64,000 nt of DNA, taken from Actinacidiphila alni (GTDB taxonomy: Bacteria; Actinomycetota; Actinomycetes; Streptomycetales; Streptomycetaceae). The notes beneath the pieces are model-generated. The model had not been told where the DNA came from. It did not search any database and saw only the letters and a list, made by a program, of their open reading frames with translations. The stretch is taken from contig NZ_FONG01000001.1 in assembly GCF_900112845.1 (NCBI RefSeq), positions 1 to 64,000 on the forward strand, given 5' to 3'. Made by a program: the position numbers and the translations under genes. The number at the start of each line of letters is the position of its first letter. Position 1 is the first letter of the stretch. Positions 58,545 through 64,000 of this stretch are shown one piece after another.

Positions 58545-60338
58545 CTATGTCCCGGGCGACTTCGACCGCTGTGCCAGCCGCGCAAGTTGCGGCACCGGCT
58601 GGACCGTGCGGCGCCTGCGCAGGGCCGCCGCCCAGGCGGCGACCTCGGCGGCGTCCGCCTGGCGCGGGTCCCACAGGCGGATCGTGGTGGTGTCGATCAA
58701 CTCGTGGAAGCGGCCCTGGAGATCGCGCAGCATCCACCCGGTGGAGCGCTTGCGGCGCACCGGCACCCCGACGACGGGTCCGGCGAGGGTGTCCGCCTGC
58801 CAGATCAGCGCCCGGGTCAGCGGCTCGAAGACCGGCGGGTCGAGATGCGCGGTCCGCCACTCCTGCGCCGACTGCCCGGGATCGCCGTGCAGCCGCTCGC
58901 TGAAGGAGCCGAGCAGCGCGGTGGTGCGCTCGTTCAGCTCCGCGAGCCGGGCGCGCAGCGCCGCGTAGGCCGCCGGGGTACGGGACCTGACCCGGCGCGG
59001 CGCCTTCGCCAGCAGCCGCCCCTGCTGATTGCGGAAGCCGAGCGTGACCCGGCCGTCCGCGGCGACCGTGAAATGCGCCGTGTACTCGCCGATCGGGACG
59101 CTCAGCGCGTCCTGGTCCCAGCCGGTCGGATACCGCCGCAGGTGCAGCAGAGCCTCCTGCGCCGCCTTGACGGGCTTCGCGCCCGACGCGGTGAGCAGCC
59201 GCTGGTGCTGCCCGACACCCGGCTCCCCGGCGAGCGCGCCGAGCGCCGCGAAACCGCCCCGGACGAAGACCGCCGCGCCCTCCGACAGGTCCTCCGGCGG
59301 CACGCCGACATACTGCGACAGCGCACGCTCCAGGTCGCGGACGGCCGCCACCCGTTCGGTCACGCACACCGCCCATGCCGCGCCGGACAGCAACAGGCCG
59401 CTCTCCGCCGTGAGTTCACCACTGCTGTGCCGTACAGCGCCGGGCCGTTCCAGGTGTGCGCCGGCCGAGCGCAGCAGCGGCGCCAGCGCGATGCGCGCGT
59501 CCGGCCTGCTCTGCACCAGCTCCCGTACCCGGCCCAGCCACTCGTAGGAGGGCCGGGGGTCGGTCAACCGCGCGCACAGGCAGATGAGTTCGGCGACCTC
59601 GGGGCGGTACGCGTGCGCGCCGAGCGCCTTCCGGGCCGCGGTGGAGAACGCGTCCCGGTGCCCCAGCAGGCCGTCCACGTCGTAGGCCGGGGGCAGCAGG
59701 GCGCGCAGCCGCGCGACGAACGCGTGCCGGGCGGGGTCGGCCGCGGGGTCCGGCGAGGGGTCGCTCGTGCCGAGCGGCGCGTCGAAGTGATGGATCGTCA
59801 GCACCGTGCGCAGATACGGGTGCAGCCGCTCGCGGTCGGCGGTGGCCAGCTCCTTGTAGGCGGCCAGCGGCAGTTCGAGCGCGCGCGGGGTGTCCGGGCG
59901 CCAGGTGACGGCGGGGCGTACCGGGTCGATGCCCTCAAGGGCGAGGGCGAACAGCTCCTCGGCCCGCCTCGCCGACCACCGGCAGTGCGCGGCGGCCAGC
60001 GCCGCCGAGATGCGCTGCTCGCGGTCCCGTACGACCAGGCCGCTGCGCAGCCGCTGGACCGCCAGGGCCGCGCGGCGCCGGTCCTCCTGCGACAGGGCCG
60101 CGACGGCGGCGGCGCTGTGCGGTCCCGGCGCGGCCGTCGTCCAGGGCACGTCGCCCGCGCTCTTCGCGCCGCGCCGCCCGGACTCCCCGGCCCGCGCCCG
60201 CTCGTCCGCGCGCGCCGCACGCACCAGGGCGCGGCTGAGAGAGCGCGGCTGCAACGGCGCGGCCGTCCGCCCCGTGACCCGCCGCGGGAAGTCGTACCCG
60301 CGCCGCGCCGCCCACCACGCCGTCACCGACAAGGTCAC
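58545..60338 (-). CDS. DUF4132-like protein, short C-terminus
   Basis: This is a 597-residue predicted cytoplasmic protein, mostly alpha-helical. The C-terminal part resembles the DUF4132 domain (PVFEPLTRALIWQADTLAG, TTTIRLWDPRQADAAEVAAWAAAL, then QPVPQLARL in place of the usual QPFPQL). The family normally continues another 100-200 residues, but here it stops 9 residues later at QRSKSPGT. GTG 60338 with GGAGG is chosen. Function of DUF4132/MolR-like proteins is poorly known. No frameshifted remainder is visible in the downstream gap. Confidence 0.6.
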   Translation of the reverse strand: MTLSVTAWWAARRGYDFPRRVTGRTAAPLQPRSLSRALVRAARADERARAGESGRRGAKSAGDVPWTTAAPGPHSAAAVAALSQEDRRRAALAVQRLRSGLVVRDREQRISAALAAAHCRWSARRAEELFALALEGIDPVRPAVTWRPDTPRALELPLAAYKELATADRERLHPYLRTVLTIHHFDAPLGTSDPSPDPAADPARHAFVARLRALLPPAYDVDGLLGHRDAFSTAARKALGAHAYRPEVAELICLCARLTDPRPSYEWLGRVRELVQSRPDARIALAPLLRSAGAHLERPGAVRHSSGELTAESGLLLSGAAWAVCVTERVAAVRDLERALSQYVGVPPEDLSEGAAVFVRGGFAALGALAGEPGVGQHQRLLTASGAKPVKAAQEALLHLRRYPTGWDQDALSVPIGEYTAHFTVAADGRVTLGFRNQQGRLLAKAPRRVRSRTPAAYAALRARLAELNERTTALLGSFSERLHGDPGQSAQEWRTAHLDPPVFEPLTRALIWQADTLAGPVVGVPVRRKRSTGWMLRDLQGRFHELIDTTTIRLWDPRQADAAEVAAWAAALRRRRTVQPVPQLARLAQRSKSPGT

Positions 60339-60457
60339 CGCCGACCACCTCCGTCCGCCGCACCGACCGTCCGGGCCGCGTCCTTCGCGTCCCTCGCACC
60401 GGCCACGCCCGCCGTCGCGGACCGGAACCGTCCGCGACTGCCCCTACCGTAGAAGCC

Positions 60458-61555
60458 ATGCACAAGCCGCTGGACCGCCGCACCCTCAACCGCACCCTGC
60501 TCGACCGGCAGCTCCTGCTGAACCGGTCGGCGATGTCCGCCGAGGACGCCGTCGGCCATCTGATCGGCCTCCAGTCGCAGCACCCCACCTCTCCCTACCC
60601 CGGGCTGTGGACCCGGCTCGCCGGCTTCTCCTTCGACGAGCCCGGCGCCCTGCTCACCGGGCGCGCGCTCGTGCGGATCGTGCTGATGCGCGGCACCGTG
60701 CATCTGGTGACGGCGGCGGACGCGCTGCGGTTGCGGCCGTGGCTCCAGCCGATGCTCGACCGGGGACTGCGCGCCTCGCAATGGGCGGCCGGCACCGCGG
60801 GCGTCGACCGGGACGAGATGATCGCGTACGGCCGTGACGCGCTGGCCGAACAGCCGCTGGGGCCGAGCGAGTTGCGTACCGTCCTCGGCGCCCGCTGGCC
60901 GGACGCCGACCCGGCGTCGCTGGTCAACGCACTGCGGGTGTGGGCGCCGCTGGTGCAGGTGCCGCCGCGCGGCCTGTGGGGCGCGAGCGCGCAGCCCCGT
61001 TACGCGCTGCTGGACGACTGGCTCGGCGCGCCCCTGGCCGAGCCGGACCCGGCGTCGCTGGCCCGCCGCTATCTGGCCGCCTTCGGCCCCGCCACCCCGG
61101 CCGACATGCAGAAGTGGAGCGGGCTCACCGGCCTCAAAAAGGTGTTCGGCGCCCTGGAGTGCCGGATGTACACCACCGAAGACGGCCGCGAGCTGTACGA
61201 CCTGCCGGACGCCGCGCCGGCCGACCCCGGCATCGAGGTCTCCGCCCGCTACGTCGCCGACTTCGACAATCTGCTGCTCTCGCACGCCGACCGCGGCCGC
61301 ATCCTCGACGACGCGCACCGCTCGAAGGTGATGACCGTCAACGGCATCGTCCGCGGCACGATCCTGGTCGACGGATTCGTCGGCGGCACCTGGCGGTTCG
61401 AGCGCGCGAAGGACGAAGCGGCCGTCGTCGTCACGCCCTTCACCCCGCTGTCCGCCGCCGACCGGGACGCGCTCGGCACGGAGGGACTGCGGCTGCTGGC
61501 CGCCTCCGATCCGGCGGCCGAACGCCCCGACGTCCGCTTCGAGAAGGCGGGTTGA
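60458..61555 (+). CDS. AlkZ-like winged-helix protein (HTH_42 superfamily), possible DNA glycosylase
   Basis: This is a 365-residue protein of the HTH_42 superfamily, which contains DNA glycosylases that unhook interstrand crosslinks or excise bulky adducts. The conserved QxQ catalytic motif of the AlkZ branch appears as GLQSQHPTSPY near residue 38. VLMRGTVHLV and ADFDNLLLSHADRGRIL are further family marks. Family members can protect antibiotic producers from their own genotoxins, but no biosynthetic cluster is present here, so a housekeeping or general repair role is likely. Confidence 0.82.
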   Translation: MHKPLDRRTLNRTLLDRQLLLNRSAMSAEDAVGHLIGLQSQHPTSPYPGLWTRLAGFSFDEPGALLTGRALVRIVLMRGTVHLVTAADALRLRPWLQPMLDRGLRASQWAAGTAGVDRDEMIAYGRDALAEQPLGPSELRTVLGARWPDADPASLVNALRVWAPLVQVPPRGLWGASAQPRYALLDDWLGAPLAEPDPASLARRYLAAFGPATPADMQKWSGLTGLKKVFGALECRMYTTEDGRELYDLPDAAPADPGIEVSARYVADFDNLLLSHADRGRILDDAHRSKVMTVNGIVRGTILVDGFVGGTWRFERAKDEAAVVVTPFTPLSAADRDALGTEGLRLLAASDPAAERPDVRFEKAG

Positions 61556-61562
61556 CGCCTCC

Positions 61563-61587
61563 GGCGCGCGCAGCGACTCAGCGCGCC
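61563..61587. terminator. Hairpin between AlkZ-like and sigma-hydrolase genes
   Basis: GGCGCGC (61563-61569) pairs with GCGCGCC (61581-61587), 7-bp stem in the 22-bp convergent gap and the end of the sigma-hydrolase gene. Confidence 0.45.
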
Positions 61588-63641
61588 GCCTCGAACGCCT
61601 TGCCCGCCGCCGTCTCCACCGGGCCGCTGTGGAAGAGGCCGCTGCTCGGCTTGCTGTCGTCGGCGCCCAGGCCGAACCAGGCGTAGCGCTGGAGCCACGG
61701 CAGACCGTCGAGCTTCTTCGCCGCCGCCGTCACAAAGGCCGCCTGCTGGCTGTCGGTCGGGAAACGGGTGCCGTTGGAGAAGTCGATCAGCGCGAATTCG
61801 GTGAGCCAGATCGGCTTGTGGTAGCGGTTGTGGACGGCCGTCAGATAGGACGTGAGCTGCGAGACGGCGTTCGGCGTGCTGAAGTCGCCGCCGTACCAGT
61901 GCAGGGCGATGAAGTCGACGCGGTAGCCCTTCTGTTGGGCACCCGTCATGAACCGGTCGAGCCAGCCGCCCGCCGTGTCACCGCCGTACGCGACCGCGGG
62001 GCTGCCCAGCGTCTGGCCGTTGGCCATCAACTTCGGCCACAGCGACAGTGCCTGATCGACCGTCATGTTCGCCTGGCCGCCCATGTCCGGCTCGTTGAAG
62101 CCCAGCAGATAGGGGCTCGCCGCCTTCGCCTGCGCCAGCGCCGACGCGCTCGCGCTGTCGGCGCCCCAGATCATCGGCACGAATCCGGGGCCGCTGATCC
62201 CGCTGTGCGTGGTCGACCAGGTGTAGTACCAGCCGGCGCCGGACCGTTTCAGCGCGGTGTTCACCCCGTTGAAGTTCCACACCCCGACGCCCTTGCGGAC
62301 CGAGGAGACCGGCGCGGCCGGCGGCGGGGCGGCCGGGGCGTGCGTCGTGGGCTTCGGCGACGCCGGCGGTTTCGTCGTCGGCCTTGCCGTGGTCCGCTTC
62401 GGGCTCGGCGTGGCGGACGGGGACGGCTTCGCGATGGTGGCGGGCGCCGAGGAGACCACCGCCGGCCGGGTGGGTGACGCCTGCGCGGCGGGCGTGCCGG
62501 GCGAGGAGTCGGCGGTCAGGTGCACAGCGAGCAGCGCACCGGCCGCGACCGCCGCGACCGCGCCCATGGCGGCGGCCGGGACACCGACCGGGCTGTGCAG
62601 CAGCCTGCCGCGTACTCCCCGGGGCGCACCGCTCCGCCGTGGGGGGCGGTGGCGCGGAGCGGTGCGCGGGGCCGCCGGTGGGGCGGCGGCCGGTGTGGGG
62701 GGCATCGGGGTGTGCGCCGGTACGGTGCCCGGCGGCTGAAGGGACGACTGAAGGGACGGCTGGAGCGGAGGCTGGAAGGGAGCGGCGTGCGGCGGGACGG
62801 CGGTGCCGAAGTGCCCGGCGGCAGGACCTGCGCCACCGGCCAACGGGCCGCCGCCGTACGGCAGTCCGAGCGGCACCGGGAGCAGCGGCAGCCCGCTGAG
62901 CAGCCGGTCCATCGGCAGCAGGGCGGCGCCGGGCCGCCCGCACCGCTCGCAGCCGCGGATGTGCCGGGCGAAGCGCTTGCGCCACAGCGGGCTCGGCACC
63001 CCGTCCCAGCCGCTCGTCACGTGCTGGAGCCCAGGACAGCCGTCGGCGGCGCCGAGCGCCCGCACCACGGCGCGGGACGTCTCCAGCTGCTCCTTCATCC
63101 GCTGGACCTTCACCGCCGCGTGCTGCCGGGTCAGCCCCAGCGCGTCGGCCAGTTCCGAGCGGCCCAGGTCACCGGTCTCCTCCAGCCACCACAGCGCCAG
63201 CAGCGTACGGTCGTCGCGGTCCAGCCAGCGGGTGGCCTCGGCGATCTCCCGGCGCTGGTCGGTCAGGCCGAGCCGCAGGATCGTCACGGCCGCGAAGTCC
63301 GAGGCCGGGTCGGGTATCAGCTCGGCCGCGTCCAGCGCGGTCTGCTGGTGCCAGGCCGCCTTGCGGGCGTGCTCGCGGTCGCGCACCTGCCGGACCGCGA
63401 TCGCCACCAGCCAGGAGCGGAAGGCGGCCGGGTCGCGCAGGTCCGGCAGGCCGCGCACCACGCGCAGCAGCGTCTCCTGCACCACGTCGTCCACGTCGTC
63501 GTGCCCGTCCAGGGCCCGGCCGACGATGTTGTAGACCAGCGGCAGGCACTCGGCCACCAGCCGGTCCAGCGCCGCCTGGTCGCCGGCCCGCGCCGCACCG
63601 ACCAACGCGGGGTCCGGACCGACCCGGTCTCCTGCGCGCAT
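61578..63641 (-). CDS. ECF sigma factor fused to membrane helix and GH128-like hydrolase
   Basis: This is a single 687-residue polypeptide with parts on both sides of the membrane. Residues 12-85 form sigma region 2 (DVDDVVQETLLRVVRGLPDL, AFRSWLVAIAVRQVRDREH). Residues 130-190 form region 4 (SELADALGLTRQHAAVKVQR). A zinc-finger-like HIRGCERC (Hx3Cx2C) lies near 227, followed by a Pro-rich linker. One transmembrane helix covers about 350-372 (AAAMGAVAAVAAGALLAV). A Ser/Thr/Pro wall-spanning stretch leads to a GH128-like TIM barrel (450-687) with FNEPD near 516 and WLTEF near 613. ATG 63641 has GGAG 10 bp upstream. No separate anti-sigma gene is next to it. Confidence 0.9.
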   Translation of the reverse strand: MRAGDRVGPDPALVGAARAGDQAALDRLVAECLPLVYNIVGRALDGHDDVDDVVQETLLRVVRGLPDLRDPAAFRSWLVAIAVRQVRDREHARKAAWHQQTALDAAELIPDPASDFAAVTILRLGLTDQRREIAEATRWLDRDDRTLLALWWLEETGDLGRSELADALGLTRQHAAVKVQRMKEQLETSRAVVRALGAADGCPGLQHVTSGWDGVPSPLWRKRFARHIRGCERCGRPGAALLPMDRLLSGLPLLPVPLGLPYGGGPLAGGAGPAAGHFGTAVPPHAAPFQPPLQPSLQSSLQPPGTVPAHTPMPPTPAAAPPAAPRTAPRHRPPRRSGAPRGVRGRLLHSPVGVPAAAMGAVAAVAAGALLAVHLTADSSPGTPAAQASPTRPAVVSSAPATIAKPSPSATPSPKRTTARPTTKPPASPKPTTHAPAAPPPAAPVSSVRKGVGVWNFNGVNTALKRSGAGWYYTWSTTHSGISGPGFVPMIWGADSASASALAQAKAASPYLLGFNEPDMGGQANMTVDQALSLWPKLMANGQTLGSPAVAYGGDTAGGWLDRFMTGAQQKGYRVDFIALHWYGGDFSTPNAVSQLTSYLTAVHNRYHKPIWLTEFALIDFSNGTRFPTDSQQAAFVTAAAKKLDGLPWLQRYAWFGLGADDSKPSSGLFHSGPVETAAGKAFEAAR

Positions 63642-63739
63642 GCTGTTCACTCTCCGTCCTGGCCCGGACACCGCCCGGGGGTGAGCCGTTTCCGCCCTCG
63701 GACAGGAGACGGTGCCACGACCGGGGGGATAACAGAAAC

Positions 63740-63796
63740 CCGCCGGCCCCCCGGACTTCCCGTGCGGGCACGGGAGGAGGTCCGGGGGGCCGGCGG
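63740..63796 (-). terminator. Long hairpin terminator
   Basis: 63740-63756 and 63780-63796 are perfect 17-bp complements. The inner CCCGTGC/GCACGGG (63759-63765, 63768-63774) extends the stem. It lies 31 bp after the stop of the partial gene at the right edge. Confidence 0.75.
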
Positions 63797-63827
63797 TCGG
63801 GGCGTCGCGCGGTGCGGCGCCACGGGA

Positions 63828-64000
63828 TCAGGAACCGGGCACGGTGTCCTTGAAGGTGGTGTTCGCCGTGCGGAAGGCGGCGACCTGGGACTGCACCTGC
63901 GCGGGCGTCAGCACCTGGTCCTTGACGAAGTACACGTAGTCGACCTGCTCGTTGTACGACCGCGGGGTGCTGCTGGTCTGGCCCGCGAGGTCGATCAGCC
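63828..64000 (-). CDS. C-terminal end of an unidentified protein (5' part outside window)
   Basis: Only the last 57 codons are visible, ending KDTVPGS. The readable part includes NEQVDYVYFVKDQVLTPAQV and FRTANTTF, which look like the end of a beta-sandwich followed by a helix. I cannot assign a family. It is co-oriented with the sigma-hydrolase gene and separated from it by a strong terminator, so the two are probably independent transcripts. Confidence 0.55.
   Translation of the reverse strand, partial: LIDLAGQTSSTPRSYNEQVDYVYFVKDQVLTPAQVQSQVAAFRTANTTFKDTVPGS

Noticed and set aside
1..64000. tRNA, rRNA, CRISPR array, IS element or prophage genes
   Set aside because: I looked for tRNA cloverleafs, spacer-repeat arrays, transposase and integrase motifs by eye and found none.

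Overview
The window is 64 kb of very GC-rich DNA with third-position G/C bias, GTG and TTG starts, AAGGAG-type ribosome binding sites, LacI-family regulators next to sugar operons, DasR-like and iron-box-like operators, and DUF2637, DUF456 and F420-type PPOX genes. All of this points to the chromosome of Streptomyces or a close relative in the Streptomycetaceae. No rRNA, tRNA, IS element, phage gene or CRISPR array was seen.

Left part (1-14.2 kb): a complete L-rhamnose catabolic locus arranged around one divergent control region (7459-7757). Leftward: rhamnose isomerase, a fused rhamnulose-1-phosphate aldolase/dehydrogenase, rhamnulokinase, then lactate-oxidising lutA and lutB (cut by the window edge). 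Rightward: ABC ATPase, two permeases, lipoprotein binding protein, rhamnose mutarotase and the LacI-type regulator. Five TGAA-N4-TTCA sites lie at the promoters. The logic is import, isomerisation, phosphorylation, aldol cleavage, lactaldehyde to lactate, lactate to pyruvate.

Middle left (14.2-30.7 kb): mostly housekeeping and regulatory genes: a 23-codon mini-ORF ahead of rsgA, a small membrane protein, a LacI regulator, a PPOX protein, DUF456, a two-HTH regulator, a giant Pro/Ala-rich PP2C-like protein, a PoxB-like enzyme, a secreted GH95-like hydrolase with a fascin-like tail, a HATPase anti-sigma-like protein, DUF2637, and an FhuF-like [2Fe-2S] protein under a perfect iron-box palindrome.

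Middle right (30.8-47 kb): a polysaccharide-utilisation region. One module is a CE7 acetyl esterase divergent from a Gfo/Idh oxidoreductase and a LacI gene. The other is a nine-gene leftward operon: LacI, secreted GH10 xylanase, ABC binding protein, two permeases, two Gfo/Idh oxidoreductases, a six-hairpin glycosidase and a phytanoyl-CoA-dioxygenase-like oxygenase. Its promoter carries three operator palindromes exactly 35 bp apart. A GntR regulator and an NmrA-like protein follow.

Right part (48-64 kb): a nested inverted-repeat element, a TPR-like protein, and a purine cluster (PucR regulator divergent from three xanthine dehydrogenase subunits, an NCS2 permease and XdhC). Then come a small secreted protein behind chitinase/DasR-type direct repeats, a short DUF4132-like protein, an AlkZ-like protein, and a single polypeptide joining an ECF sigma factor, a zinc-finger-like segment, a membrane helix and an extracytoplasmic GH128-like hydrolase. 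The fused sigma factor, the oxygenase-containing xylanase operon and the rsgA mini-ORF leader are the most unusual items.
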